NCBI GenBank assembly: GCA_030531905.1
Contig: JAUNMG010000014.1
Span: forward strand, 1 to 32,865
Direction of reading: 5' to 3'
DNA from: a bacterium
Lineage (GTDB): Bacteria; Bacillota_I; Bacilli_A; RF39; UBA660
DNA length: 32,865 nt
The notes under the pieces are model-generated. The model worked only from the letters and a program-made list of their open reading frames with translations, did not search any database and had not been told where the DNA came from. Both the position numbers and the translations under genes were made by a program. Every line of letters begins with the position of its first letter. Position 1 is the first letter of the stretch. This document shows, in pieces, positions 1 through 7,328 of this stretch.

Positions 1-2
1 AC

Positions 3-18
3 GACTTAAGTCTTTTTT
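3..18 (+). terminator. Probable terminator of a gene left of the window
   Basis: A short palindrome (GACTTAAGTC) is followed directly by seven T. It looks like the tip and U-tract of a terminator whose gene lies outside the window. The stem may be longer than can be seen here. Confidence 0.4.
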
Positions 19-101
19 TATATAGAATTTGTTTCACATCAATTGTATAACAACAGACAAATAACTAAATAATCAAAAAAGACTTGATTTTTTAATCAAT
101 T

Positions 102-107
102 TATAAT
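102..107 (+). promoter_or_regulatory. -10 box of the tRNA-His promoter
   Basis: TATAAT lies about 25 bases before the mature 5' end of the tRNA. No good -35 hexamer is visible at 16-18 bp, so the assignment rests on the -10 box and its position. Confidence 0.35.
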
Positions 108-131
108 AAACTATAAGAGTCTTAAACAAAT

Positions 132-208
132 GGCGTCATTGGTGAAGTGGTTAACACGCTGGTTTGTGGCACCAGTATGCAAGAGTTCGATTCTCTTATG
201 ACGCCCCA
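132..208 (+). tRNA. tRNA-His (anticodon GTG)
   Basis: The sequence folds as a cloverleaf. The anticodon stem CTGGT/ACCAG encloses the loop TTGTGGC, which gives anticodon GTG (His). The T-arm is AAGAG-TTCGATT-CTCTT. The acceptor stem has eight pairs, including the extra G at position -1 opposite discriminator C73, which is the hallmark of tRNA-His. The 3' CCA is encoded. A terminator follows 40 bases downstream, so this is a single-gene unit. Confidence 0.96.
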
Positions 209-247
209 TATTGGAAATTATACACACCTTTGTGTGTTAAATAAGTA

Positions 248-284
248 AAAGTCCGTAATACTTGATGTTATGGACTTTTTTTTT
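248..284 (+). terminator. Terminator of tRNA-His
   Basis: AAAGTCCGTAA pairs with TTATGGACTTT (one G-U pair) and is followed by a run of nine T. About 270 bases of very AT-rich sequence without a gene then separate it from the next CDS. Confidence 0.85.
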
Positions 285-505
285 AATCATATGTGCTGGA
301 TAATAAAATGAATGTGTCTATAGAAATTTTCTTTGTATTAAAAAAATAAAATATTAAGTATTAAAAGATAGAATAATTTTACTTTGTTATGATGATACAA
401 ATCTATATAATAAAGAACTAACAAACATAGTTGGTATATTTTAGAAAAAATTTTATAGCTTACTTTTCCTTATTTGTTATGCTAAAACGTGTTTTTATTT
501 TCTGT

Positions 506-536
506 TTTTATCACTTGAGTTTATTATGTGATAAAA
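506..536. promoter_or_regulatory. Inverted repeat in the promoter region of the LD-carboxypeptidase gene
   Basis: TTTTATCAC (506-514) and its exact complement GTGATAAAA (528-536) are separated by 13 bases and sit just before the ribosome binding site. The right arm contains a TAAAAT -10-like box. It could be an operator or a weak 5' hairpin. Confidence 0.4.
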
Positions 537-555
537 TGAATACAAGGAGGTAGCT

Positions 556-1566
556 ATGATTTATCCAGAGTTTATAAAGAAAAATGATACTATTGGAGTA
601 AGTGCACCATCTGATGGTATTACCAAAAAAGAAAAATTATATAGATTAGATTCTGCTATCAAGTATTTTTCTAGTTTGGGATATAGAATAGAAGAAACTA
701 AAAATGTTAGAACAAGCCTAAAAGGGAGAAGTAGTTCTTCTAAAGCTAGAAGCAAACAATTAAAAAGCCTTTTTGAAAAAACAGAAGTAAAAGCAATTAT
801 TTGTTCTGGTGGAGGAGATTTTCTTTTAGAAATGTTATCGGATTTTGATTTTAGTTGTGTTTTGAAAAATCCTAAATGGCTACAAGGTTATTCAGATCCA
901 ACAGGTCTTTTGTTTACAATTACAACAAATCTTGATATTGCAACTATCTATGCTGATAACTTTCCTGCGTTTGGAATGAAACCATTAGATAAGTCACTCA
1001 AAAACAATTTAGAAATATTACAAGGAAATATAGTTAAACAAAATAGTTTTAAAAGGTACGAAAAAGAAAATTTAAGTTATATAGTTGGAGATGAACCTTA
1101 TAATTTAGATACTGATGTTTATTGGGAAAACTTAAATAGAGATGAAGTTAATATTACAGGACGTATGATAGGTGGATGTCTTGATATTATAAACGATTTA
1201 TTTGGAACAAGATTTGATAAGACTAAAGAATTTATTGAAAAATACAAGGATGATGGTATTATTTGGTACTTTGATAATTGTGAGTTTAGTAGTGAACAGT
1301 TAATTAGAACTTTGTGGAAATTGAAAGATAATGACTGGTTTAAATATACTAATGGAATAGTCTTTGGAAGGAGTATGACTGAGAAAAGTTATTATGATAT
1401 TTCTTTTAAAGAATCTGTAAAAAAATCCCTTGAAGATCTTGATATTCCAATAATTATCAATACAGATATTGGACATATTCCTCCAAGAATGACAATTATC
1501 AATGGAGCAATTGCAGTTATAAGTTCAAAAAATGGTAAAGGTACAATTGAATTTTTCTTAAAATAG
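556..1566 (+). CDS. S66-family LD-carboxypeptidase (LdcA/MccF-like serine peptidase)
   Basis: The 336-aa protein has the order and spacing of peptidase family S66. An N-terminal GVSAPSDG strand is followed by the nucleophile motif GYSDPTG (Ser113), the GGCLDII segment, an acidic motif NCEFSSEQL (Glu243) and the C-terminal GHIPPRMTIINGA motif (His307). These fit the Ser-Glu-His triad of the family. Known members cleave the L-D bond of muropeptides in the cytoplasm (LdcA) or hydrolyse microcin C-type antibiotics and related conjugates (MccF). The sequence does not decide between these roles, although length and spacing look closer to MccF-like members. There is no signal peptide, so it is cytosolic. 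The start is supported by AAGGAGG seven bases upstream. It is monocistronic and ends at a bidirectional terminator. Confidence 0.85.
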   Translation: MIYPEFIKKNDTIGVSAPSDGITKKEKLYRLDSAIKYFSSLGYRIEETKNVRTSLKGRSSSSKARSKQLKSLFEKTEVKAIICSGGGDFLLEMLSDFDFSCVLKNPKWLQGYSDPTGLLFTITTNLDIATIYADNFPAFGMKPLDKSLKNNLEILQGNIVKQNSFKRYEKENLSYIVGDEPYNLDTDVYWENLNRDEVNITGRMIGGCLDIINDLFGTRFDKTKEFIEKYKDDGIIWYFDNCEFSSEQLIRTLWKLKDNDWFKYTNGIVFGRSMTEKSYYDISFKESVKKSLEDLDIPIIINTDIGHIPPRMTIINGAIAVISSKNGKGTIEFFLK

Positions 1567-1571
1567 CAAAC

Positions 1572-1601
1572 AAAAAATACAAGGTTCAAACTTGTATTTT
1601 T
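1572..1601. terminator. Bidirectional terminator between the LD-carboxypeptidase and ferredoxin genes
   Basis: AAAATACAAG (1574-1583) and CTTGTATTTT (1591-1600) form a 10-bp stem with A and T tracts on both sides. It therefore serves the convergent genes on each strand. Confidence 0.85.
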
Positions 1602-1790
1602 CTATTCTTCTTCGATAGCACCAGTAGGGCAAGCTTCAATAGCTTCCTTACAACTATCTATTAGACTTTCATCAACATTTTCATCTTTAGCAAAAGAAAG
1701 TCCTTCATCATCAAGTTCAAATACTTCATCACATATAGCAGCGCATGCTCCACAACCAATGCAAGCATCTTGATTAACTTTAACCTTCAT
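1602..1790 (-). CDS. Small [4Fe-4S] ferredoxin
   Basis: This 62-aa cytosolic electron carrier has the single-cluster ferredoxin pattern C-x2-C-x2-C (Cys10, 13, 16) with a distal Cys-Pro (EACPTGAIEEE). Two more cysteines (Cys20 and the one in DSCKEA) match the disulfide-forming pair of Clostridium/Thermotoga-type monocluster ferredoxins. The start at 1790 is chosen because GAGGAG lies seven bases upstream; a longer in-frame reading from 1829 would overlap the promoter. The gene is divergent from the next one and has a good promoter of its own. The redox partner cannot be told from context. Confidence 0.93.
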   Translation of the reverse strand: MKVKVNQDACIGCGACAAICDEVFELDDEGLSFAKDENVDESLIDSCKEAIEACPTGAIEEE

Positions 1791-1820
1791 AATAACACTC
1801 CTCTTTTTAATATCAAATTT

Positions 1821-1850
1821 ATTATACATAAATATTTCCTTTACGTAAAG
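1821..1850 (-). promoter_or_regulatory. Ferredoxin promoter with a palindrome over the -35 box
   Basis: On the minus strand TTTACG, a 17-bp spacer and TATAAT preceded by TG form a good promoter. The -35 box lies inside the perfect 12-bp palindrome CTTTACGTAAAG (1839-1850). That suggests repressor binding, and the palindrome also offers a mirror-image -35 to the divergent gene. Confidence 0.6.
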
Positions 1851-1925
1851 AAAAATATCTATTTATTAATATTTATTAAAAAAAATGTAGTTTTATGTTA
1901 TTCTTATAGTAAGAAGGTGGTAAAG

Positions 1926-2813
1926 ATGAGAAGTCGTATGGATCGATATAGAGACTATGATGATAACAATCAAACAGTGCAACGTTCAAGGAAAAATCAG
2001 GAGTTATACGAAACTATAGGAACAAATGCTAAATATACAAACTTTACTGATGTTAGTAATAGTAATACATATTTATTAAATCCTTCTAAAAAGTCAAATT
2101 ACACAAGAGAAAATTATCAGCAATTAAAAGAGTATACAAATATTACACCTACAACTAGAACTAGAAAAGAATTAGATGACTTTAATCATCTTTATCAAAA
2201 AGAAGAAAATAAAATTTATGATATAAATAGTTTTTTAGAAAAAGCTAAAGAACAAAGAAAAGATAAAGATGCCTTAGAAGAAAAAAGAAAACTAAAAAAT
2301 ACCAACTATAACATTTTAGCATCAATTAATCCAGAAGAATTAGAAGAGTATCGTAAAGAAAAAATGAAGCGAATAGCTCCAGAAGAAGATGGCTTAAAAG
2401 AATTAATAAATACAATTGCATCTAAAACTTTAGCTGGAGAAATTTCAAAAGAAACAGGTGTTGATTTATTAAGTGATTTGATGGCAACAAGTGCTTTTGA
2501 TCGAATACCTAGTGAAAATAAGAATGAAAAAGATAAGGGCTTAGAACTTTCTAAAGAAATACTTGATAAAGATGCCTTAAAAGAAATAGATAAAGTCAAA
2601 GAAGAAGATAAAACACCTAAGAATAATAGCACTAACTTAAAAGATATGGATGATTCATTTTATACTAAATCAATGGATTTATCTGATAAAGATTTCTTTA
2701 CAGATGATGATGAGGAGGAAAAGAAAATTCCAGTTGGAATAAAGATATTACTTGTGTTAGTATTAATAGTTTTAATAGGAGTAAGTATTTATTTTATATA
2801 TCAAAGTGTTTAA
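1926..2813 (+). CDS. Hypothetical charged protein with a C-terminal membrane anchor
   Basis: The protein has 295 aa. I do not recognise the family. Most of it is very hydrophilic, rich in Lys, Glu, Asp and Asn, with likely coiled-coil stretches. The last about 25 residues form one strongly hydrophobic helix (from PVGIKILLVLVL), so it is probably tail-anchored with its bulk in the cytosol. A shorter segment around DGLKELINTIASKTLAGEISKETGV looks like a small folded helical unit. The start at 1926 has AAGGTGG at 1914-1920; an earlier in-frame ATG lies inside the ferredoxin leader and is unlikely. PAP2 and HAD phosphatase genes follow on the same strand. No enzymatic motif was seen. Confidence 0.75.
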   Translation: MRSRMDRYRDYDDNNQTVQRSRKNQELYETIGTNAKYTNFTDVSNSNTYLLNPSKKSNYTRENYQQLKEYTNITPTTRTRKELDDFNHLYQKEENKIYDINSFLEKAKEQRKDKDALEEKRKLKNTNYNILASINPEELEEYRKEKMKRIAPEEDGLKELINTIASKTLAGEISKETGVDLLSDLMATSAFDRIPSENKNEKDKGLELSKEILDKDALKEIDKVKEEDKTPKNNSTNLKDMDDSFYTKSMDLSDKDFFTDDDEEEKKIPVGIKILLVLVLIVLIGVSIYFIYQSV

Positions 2814-2840
2814 ATGTAATTTTAAATACTTTTTTTATGT

Positions 2841-2846
2841 TATAAT
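2841..2846 (+). promoter_or_regulatory. Extended -10 promoter of the PAP2 gene
   Basis: TG-T-TATAAT is an extended -10 element with no clear -35. The predicted RNA start lies only about 10 bases before the ATG, so the leader holds little beyond the ribosome binding site AGGTGG. Confidence 0.5.
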
Positions 2847-2862
2847 AAATTTAGGTGGTATT

Positions 2863-3483
2863 ATGAAAAAAGAAAATATAATATTAAGTATCTTACTTAT
2901 TTTGTTTTCTATAATAACTATTTTAGTATTAACTAATAAAACTAAAGATATAGATATGTATGTTTATAATTTATTACATTCATTTAGTAGTGATAAACTA
3001 ACTAGTTTTTTTAAAGGTATTACTAGTCTTGGTAATTCTAAATTTTGTGTTATTTTAGTATTAGGATTTTTGTTGTTACTTAGAAATCTAAAGGGATTAT
3101 TTCCACTTTTAGCAGCAATTGATGTTGAAATAATTAATTTAGTTCTAAAGTTTATTTTTAAAAGACCTAGACCTAATATTATTCATTTAGTCCATGTATC
3201 TAATTATAGTTATCCGAGTGGACATGCGATGATTTCTGTAGGGATATATGGTTGTTTTATCTATATGATTATGAAATATATTAAGAATAAGAAATTAAAA
3301 ATTCTTAGTGTTAGTTTGTTAAGTATATTAATTTTATTAATTGGAATGTCTAGAATCTATTTAGGTGTTCATTATTTTACGGATATAGTAGCAGGATACA
3401 TTATTTCTTGTTGTTATTTAATTATTTTTGCTAAAGTAGTAAGAAAGTGGGGGAATATAGATGAAAGAGTTAATAGTAAGTGA
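2863..3483 (+). CDS. PAP2-family membrane lipid phosphatase
   Basis: The 206-aa integral membrane protein carries the three phosphatase signatures in order: K-x6-RP (KFIFKRPRP), PSGH (YPSGHAM) and SR-x5-H-x3-D (SRIYLGVHYFTD). Several hydrophobic helices surround them, with the active site expected on the outer face. Family members dephosphorylate undecaprenyl pyrophosphate (BcrC-like) or phosphatidic acid and phosphatidylglycerol phosphate; the sequence does not choose among these. The start at 2863 fits AGGTGG at 2853-2858; earlier in-frame starts lie upstream of the promoter. The stop is TGA, one of few in the window. The last 23 bases overlap the following HAD gene, so the two are probably translationally coupled. 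Confidence 0.9.
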   Translation: MKKENIILSILLILFSIITILVLTNKTKDIDMYVYNLLHSFSSDKLTSFFKGITSLGNSKFCVILVLGFLLLLRNLKGLFPLLAAIDVEIINLVLKFIFKRPRPNIIHLVHVSNYSYPSGHAMISVGIYGCFIYMIMKYIKNKKLKILSVSLLSILILLIGMSRIYLGVHYFTDIVAGYIISCCYLIIFAKVVRKWGNIDERVNSK

Positions 3484-4258
3484 TTTTGATGATACTTTAA
3501 TTAATAGTGATGAAGAAATACCAGCTTCTACTGTAGTTGTCCTTGATAGTTTAAGAAGAACTGGGTATAAGTTTGCAATCGCAACAGGAAGACCTTTACA
3601 AACAATCCTTGATTATAATCATGATTTTTTATTTACTGATTATATAATATCTAATAATGGAGCAGTTATCTATGATTGTGTAAAAGAAAAAATAATCTTT
3701 CATAAAAGTATGTTAGTTAGTAATATAAAAAAGATAGTGAAAACTTATTACGATAAAGCAATTATTTATCTAGTAGATAGTTATAACTGGAATTTAATAA
3801 GTGAAAAGTCTGCTTATAATAATGATGCAGATATAGTTAATAGAATAGTTGATTATGAAAAATTTATAGAAGAAGAAAAAAAAGATATTAATAAAATTGA
3901 ATTATATTTTAAAACTTTGAAAGAGGCAGAGATTTCCTTAAAAGAGATTAAGAGTTTGAATTTAAAGGTGAATGTTAATTTACAAATATCAGGTGATAAA
4001 TTTATGTTAGAAATTACTCATCAAGATGTTAGTAAACTGACAGGTGTTAGTTATGTTGCTTCAAAAAATAAAATTGGTTTAGATAGGGTTGTTGCCTTTG
4101 GAGATGGCCATAACGACGTTGAATTAATTAAAAATGTTGGTGTTGGAGTAGCTGTAGGTAATGCTGTTGATGAGTTAAAGAAAGTAGCCAAAGAGCTAAC
4201 TGATGATTGTAATCATAAGGGTGTTGAAAAATTCTTGAAGAAGCAGTTTATGGGATAA
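3461..4258 (+). CDS. HAD-superfamily Cof-type phosphatase
   Basis: The 265-aa cytosolic hydrolase has the HAD nucleophile motif DFDDTLI (Asp8, Asp10), a TGR motif (IATGRPL) and the C-terminal metal-binding GDGHNDVEL. Between them lies the larger cap typical of Cof-type (class IIB) enzymes, which act on sugar phosphates, pyridoxal phosphate or FMN. The substrate is unknown. Translation begins within the end of the PAP2 gene after a GGGGG-type ribosome binding site, so the two form an operon. The stop codon lies inside the terminator hairpin. Confidence 0.9.
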   Translation: MKELIVSDFDDTLINSDEEIPASTVVVLDSLRRTGYKFAIATGRPLQTILDYNHDFLFTDYIISNNGAVIYDCVKEKIIFHKSMLVSNIKKIVKTYYDKAIIYLVDSYNWNLISEKSAYNNDADIVNRIVDYEKFIEEEKKDINKIELYFKTLKEAEISLKEIKSLNLKVNVNLQISGDKFMLEITHQDVSKLTGVSYVASKNKIGLDRVVAFGDGHNDVELIKNVGVGVAVGNAVDELKKVAKELTDDCNHKGVEKFLKKQFMG

Positions 4259-4276
4259 AAATTTATCCTTTTTTTT
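4253..4276 (+). terminator. Terminator of the PAP2-HAD operon
   Basis: GGATAA pairs with TTATCC and is followed by eight T. The left arm includes the stop codon of the HAD gene. Confidence 0.85.
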
Positions 4277-4277
4277 G

Positions 4278-4306
4278 TTGGAATTTAATTTTAGTTATGA
4301 TATAAT
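4278..4306 (+). promoter_or_regulatory. recG promoter
   Basis: TTGGAA, a 17-bp spacer and TATAAT. The predicted RNA start near 4313 rules out in-frame start codons upstream of it and supports the GTG start used here. Confidence 0.7.
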
Positions 4307-4325
4307 ATGCGAGAAGGACGTGGTA

Positions 4326-6323
4326 GTGGTGACTGAATTAAAAGACGTTAAAGGAGTAGGTCCAAAAGCATTGACTCTTTTAAATAAGATTAATATATAT
4401 ACTATAGAGGATTTAGTTACACATTATCCTTTTCGTTATGATATTTTAGAACGTGGAGATCTTACAAAAACAGAAGATCAAGGTCATATTATTATTGATG
4501 GTAAGGTAGAAAGTGTTCCTATCTTAATGAGATTTAAAGCAGGACTTAATAAAATGAACTTCAGATTAGTAACAGCAAGTGGAGTGGTAGGTGTATCCAT
4601 CTTTAATAGAGCATTTTTAAAAAATCATTTACAAGTAGGAACAGGAGTTACTGTTATTGGTAAGTTTGATAAAAAGAAAAATGTCATTACAGCATCTGAA
4701 TTAAAACTTGAAACACTTTCAAATAAAGTTAAGATAGAACCAGTGTATCATGCTACTAGTGGTCTAACTAATAAAAATATTTCAACATTTATAAATATGG
4801 CATTATTATTTTATGGAAAAGAAATACCTGATTATATTCCAGAGGAATATCTTTCTAAATACAATTTTTCAAATAAAAAAACATCTTTAAATGTTATTCA
4901 TAATCCATCTACTATGGAAAAATTAAAAGAAGTAACTATCAGATTAAAATATGAAGAATTATTTGCTTTCATGTTTAAAATTAACTATCTAAAATTAGAA
5001 AATAAAAAGAATAACAAAGGTATAGCACATGAAATAGATCATTCTAAGCTGGATAAATTTATTAAAACAATTCCTTTTGAACTTACAAAAGATCAATTAA
5101 AAGCAGTAGATGAAATAGTAAACGATTTAAAAAGTTCTAGTAGAATGAATAGACTTTTACAAGGTGATGTTGGTAGTGGTAAGACAATAGTGTCATTTAT
5201 TGGAATGTATGCTAATTACTTAAGTGGTTACCAAAGTGCTTTAATGGCTCCTACTGAAATACTAGCAGTACAACATTATAATAATTTGAAAGATTTATTA
5301 AAAGATACAAATATATCAATAGAAATATTAACTGGTTCAACTTTAAAGAAAGATAAACAACGAATTTATAAGGATTTAAAAGATGGTAATGTAGACATGA
5401 TTATTGGTACTCATGCTTTAATTCAAGAAGAGGTTGAATATCATAATTTGGGTTTAGTTATTACTGATGAACAACATAGATTTGGAGTTAATCAAAGAGC
5501 CAATTTACAAAATAAGGGAATTAGACCTGATATTTTATATATGAGTGCAACACCAATCCCAAGAACATATGCCTTAACTATTTACGGTGATATGGATATG
5601 TCTATTATTAAAGAAAGACCAAAGGGTAGAAAACCAATTAAAACTTATGTTAAGAACAACGATGAAATAAAAGATGTTTTACAAATGATGTTAGATGAGT
5701 TAAAGAAGAATCATCAGGTTTATGTAATTGCACCATTAATAGAAGACAGTGAAAATGATACTTTAGCAACTGTTTGTAATTTAAAAGATCAAATGACGCT
5801 TGCTTTTGGAAAACAATATAAGATAGATATAATTCATGGTAAGATGGCAAGTGGGGCAAAAGATTTGATAATGCAAGAGTTTGCTCAAGGAAAAATTCAA
5901 ATTCTTATTTCTACAACTGTAATAGAAGTAGGAGTAGATGTTGCTAATGCTACTACAATGGTTATCTTTGATGCTAATAAATTTGGACTTTCTACACTTC
6001 ATCAGTTAAGAGGTCGTGTAGGTAGAGGTAATGATGAATCTCAATGTATTTTAATTAGTAGTAGTGATACCAAAAGATTAGAAATAATGAAAGAAATAGA
6101 TGATGGTTTCTTAATAAGTGAAGAAGATTTTAAATTACGTGGACATGGAGATTTATTTGGTACTAAACAAAGTGGTGATATGGAATTTAAGATAGCTAAT
6201 CCAAGAGAAGATTATAAAATATTACTTCAAGCTAAGAAAGATTCATATGATTATTTAGTAAAAGAACTTGATAGTGAAGATGATTTAAAGAACAGGTTAA
6301 TTGCAACTATTAATAGTAATTAG
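4326..6323 (+). CDS. recG: ATP-dependent DNA helicase RecG
   Basis: The protein has 665 aa, close to the usual length of about 680. An N-terminal wedge/OB region (KDVKGVGPK, then HYPFRYD) precedes superfamily-2 helicase motifs: Walker A GDVGSGKT, DEQHRFGV (DExH-type), SATPIPRT, TVIEVGVDV and HQLRGRVGRG, ending with the RecG C-terminal segment. RecG remodels stalled forks and branch-migrates Holliday junctions. The start is taken as GTG 4326, with GAAGG eight bases upstream and downstream of the predicted RNA start; GTG 4329 is an alternative. It is transcribed as its own unit. Confidence 0.95.
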   Translation: MVTELKDVKGVGPKALTLLNKINIYTIEDLVTHYPFRYDILERGDLTKTEDQGHIIIDGKVESVPILMRFKAGLNKMNFRLVTASGVVGVSIFNRAFLKNHLQVGTGVTVIGKFDKKKNVITASELKLETLSNKVKIEPVYHATSGLTNKNISTFINMALLFYGKEIPDYIPEEYLSKYNFSNKKTSLNVIHNPSTMEKLKEVTIRLKYEELFAFMFKINYLKLENKKNNKGIAHEIDHSKLDKFIKTIPFELTKDQLKAVDEIVNDLKSSSRMNRLLQGDVGSGKTIVSFIGMYANYLSGYQSALMAPTEILAVQHYNNLKDLLKDTNISIEILTGSTLKKDKQRIYKDLKDGNVDMIIGTHALIQEEVEYHNLGLVITDEQHRFGVNQRANLQNKGIRPDILYMSATPIPRTYALTIYGDMDMSIIKERPKGRKPIKTYVKNNDEIKDVLQMMLDELKKNHQVYVIAPLIEDSENDTLATVCNLKDQMTLAFGKQYKIDIIHGKMASGAKDLIMQEFAQGKIQILISTTVIEVGVDVANATTMVIFDANKFGLSTLHQLRGRVGRGNDESQCILISSSDTKRLEIMKEIDDGFLISEEDFKLRGHGDLFGTKQSGDMEFKIANPREDYKILLQAKKDSYDYLVKELDSEDDLKNRLIATINSN

Positions 6324-6335
6324 TCGTAGTTTTAT

Positions 6336-6364
6336 TTGACAAGATAATTAAAATATGATATTAT
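6336..6364 (+). promoter_or_regulatory. Strong promoter of a small RNA
   Basis: Consensus TTGACA, a 17-bp spacer and TATTAT. The predicted RNA start is near 6371. Confidence 0.75.
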
Positions 6365-6370
6365 TAACAG

Positions 6371-6483
6371 CGAGTGAGAGCATATAAGCGTTATTTATAA
6401 TGTGAGCTATGCTGGAATTATTTTTAATTCTACACGAGCAAACTAAGCACGGAGTCACTGAATAAGTATTCTGTGTTTTTTTT
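6371..6483 (+). ncRNA. Candidate structured small RNA of about 110 nt
   Basis: A strong promoter and a U-tract terminator bracket a non-coding stretch with nested stems. AGCATA (6380-6385) pairs with TATGCT, enclosing CGTTAT/ATAATG. A second hairpin is GAATTA-TTTT-TAATTC. A terminator follows. The next gene has its own TATAAT after the terminator, so this reads as an independent RNA rather than a leader, though attenuation cannot be excluded. It does not match the T-box, SRP, 6S, tmRNA or common riboswitch motifs that I know. Confidence 0.55.
6456..6483 (+). terminator. Terminator of the small RNA
   Basis: CACTGAAT-AAGT-ATTCTGTG (one U-U mismatch) is followed by eight T. Confidence 0.8.
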
Positions 6484-6527
6484 CCGAAAAACACGAATAT
6501 AATATTATGGAAGGAGAGAAAAAATTC

Positions 6528-6968
6528 GTGGAAGAGCAACGAGATTCAGAGCAGTTAAAGAAAGAATTAGAGGTATTACTTAAAGAACTTGGATATGATA
6601 TGTCTAATAAAGAAGATAAAAAGGTATTTGTAGATGTAGTTGTAGAAACTATGGATTGTATTGGTCAGGGGATGCCTAAAGAAGAAGTTTTTAATTTAGT
6701 ACATAATAAAAATGCCTATATTTATGTTGAATTAGCATATTTCTGTTATGAACAAGGTATGGTGAAATTACATAATTCTCTAGAAAACTTTCATCAGGGA
6801 AGAAATGAAAAAAGTGTAAACAGAAAAGTGTATGATAGAGTTTTTTCTGGAGAGAAAAATCCAACTGTTTTTGATTCAGCTTATTATGTAGCAAGCTATT
6901 TAGAAAAAGAAACAAAACAAAATATGCAAGAATCAAAGTCAAAGCAAAAAGTAAAAACTGTCAACTAA
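6528..6968 (+). CDS. Hypothetical small cytosolic protein
   Basis: The protein has 146 aa and is not recognised. It is mostly helical and charged, with an N-terminal coiled-coil-like stretch (DSEQLKKELEVLLKELGYDM), a middle rich in aromatic residues (NAYIYVELAYFCYEQGM) and a Lys/Gln-rich tail. There is no membrane segment. GTG 6528 is chosen because AAGGAGAG lies at 6511-6518; an in-frame ATG at 6507 has no ribosome binding site and would lie at about the RNA start predicted from TATAAT at 6498-6503. It sits between two candidate small RNAs and may be species- or family-specific. Confidence 0.65.
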   Translation: MEEQRDSEQLKKELEVLLKELGYDMSNKEDKKVFVDVVVETMDCIGQGMPKEEVFNLVHNKNAYIYVELAYFCYEQGMVKLHNSLENFHQGRNEKSVNRKVYDRVFSGEKNPTVFDSAYYVASYLEKETKQNMQESKSKQKVKTVN

Positions 6969-7000
6969 AAAATATTTAAAATAAATTTTAAATAAATTAA

Positions 7001-7029
7001 TTGACAATTTATAATTTATAATTTATGAT
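7001..7029 (+). promoter_or_regulatory. Promoter of the second small RNA
   Basis: Consensus TTGACA, a 17-bp spacer and TATGAT, with a predicted RNA start near 7036. Confidence 0.7.
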
Positions 7030-7103
7030 TAAGATGCATGATGGTATAAATATCATGCTGATATCACTCATTGATATATAGGATGAGTGTATATTCAACC
7101 GAA

Positions 7104-7118
7104 CCCCCTGAAGAGAGC
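7104..7118 (+). repeat. attL core: 15-bp direct repeat
   Basis: CCCCCTGAAGAGAGC is repeated exactly at 18980-18994. In both places a U-tract terminator arm GCTCTCATTTTTT follows. Only the loop differs: ATTTAACCGT at the left copy, GAAA at the right copy. Confidence 0.8.
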
Positions 7119-7141
7119 ATTTAACCGTGCTCTCATTTTTT
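7113..7141 (+). terminator. Small-RNA terminator as rebuilt by the element
   Basis: GAGAGCA pairs with TGCTCTC (loop TTTAACCG) and is followed by ATTTTTT. If recombination occurred in the 15-bp repeat, the loop and right arm were supplied by the element. Confidence 0.85.
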
Positions 7142-7190
7142 ATGCCCATTTTATAAGGGCTTGCGAGTATAGGGGAGAATGAAAATAATT

Positions 7191-7212
7191 CTTGGGAACA
7201 ACTCGGGAACAA
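7191..7212 (+). repeat. Left arm-type integrase sites
   Basis: GGGAACAA occurs twice with an 11-bp period (CTTGGGAACAA then CTCGGGAACAA). A near-identical pair lies at 18854-18875 near the other end. Both pairs point the same way, as expected for integrase arm-binding sites flanking a core in the circular form. Confidence 0.6.
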
Positions 7213-7279
7213 GTTTTGTTAAATTTGCATGATTATTGCAGACATGTAAGTGAAAAAGTAGTATAATGAAATCATAGAG

Positions 7280-7314
7280 TTCTATACAATTAAAATTATA
7301 GAATTTTTTCTTTT
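7280..7314 (+). terminator. Terminator-like hairpin in the leader of the HEPN-like gene
   Basis: TTCTATA (7280-7286) pairs with TATAGAA (7297-7303) and is followed by six T, a C and four T. It lies between TATAAT (7262-7267) and the ribosome binding site, so transcripts would meet it almost at once. It may act as an attenuator. Confidence 0.5.
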
Positions 7315-7328
7315 ATAAGGAGGGTAAA

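Larger units (their letters stand above)
7036..7141 (+). ncRNA. Candidate C-rich small RNA whose terminator is the element's attachment site
   Basis: Two hairpins come first: GCATGAT/ATCATGC (7036-7058) and CACTCAT/ATGAGTG (7065-7089). They are followed by a single-stranded stretch with five C (CCGAACCCCCTGAA) and then a strong terminator. A C-run in an open region is a known feature of Gram-positive small RNAs that pair with Shine-Dalgarno sequences; that role is inferred here. No ORF is present. The 15-bp attachment repeat covers the C-run and the 5' arm of the terminator, so insertion of the element exchanged the 3' end of this gene. Confidence 0.6.

Noticed and set aside
1770-1925. Longer N-terminus of the tail-anchored protein
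   Set aside because: It would cross the ferredoxin promoter and has no ribosome binding site; ATG 1926 has AAGGTGG.
4275-4325. TTG start for RecG at 4275
   Set aside because: It lies in the U-tract of the preceding terminator and upstream of the recG promoter's predicted RNA start.
6371-6483. T-box, SRP RNA or common riboswitch
   Set aside because: The T-box sequence (AGGGTGGNACCGCG type), the SRP GGAAG...AGC loop and the conserved cores of the common riboswitches are absent, and the next gene gives no metabolic hint.
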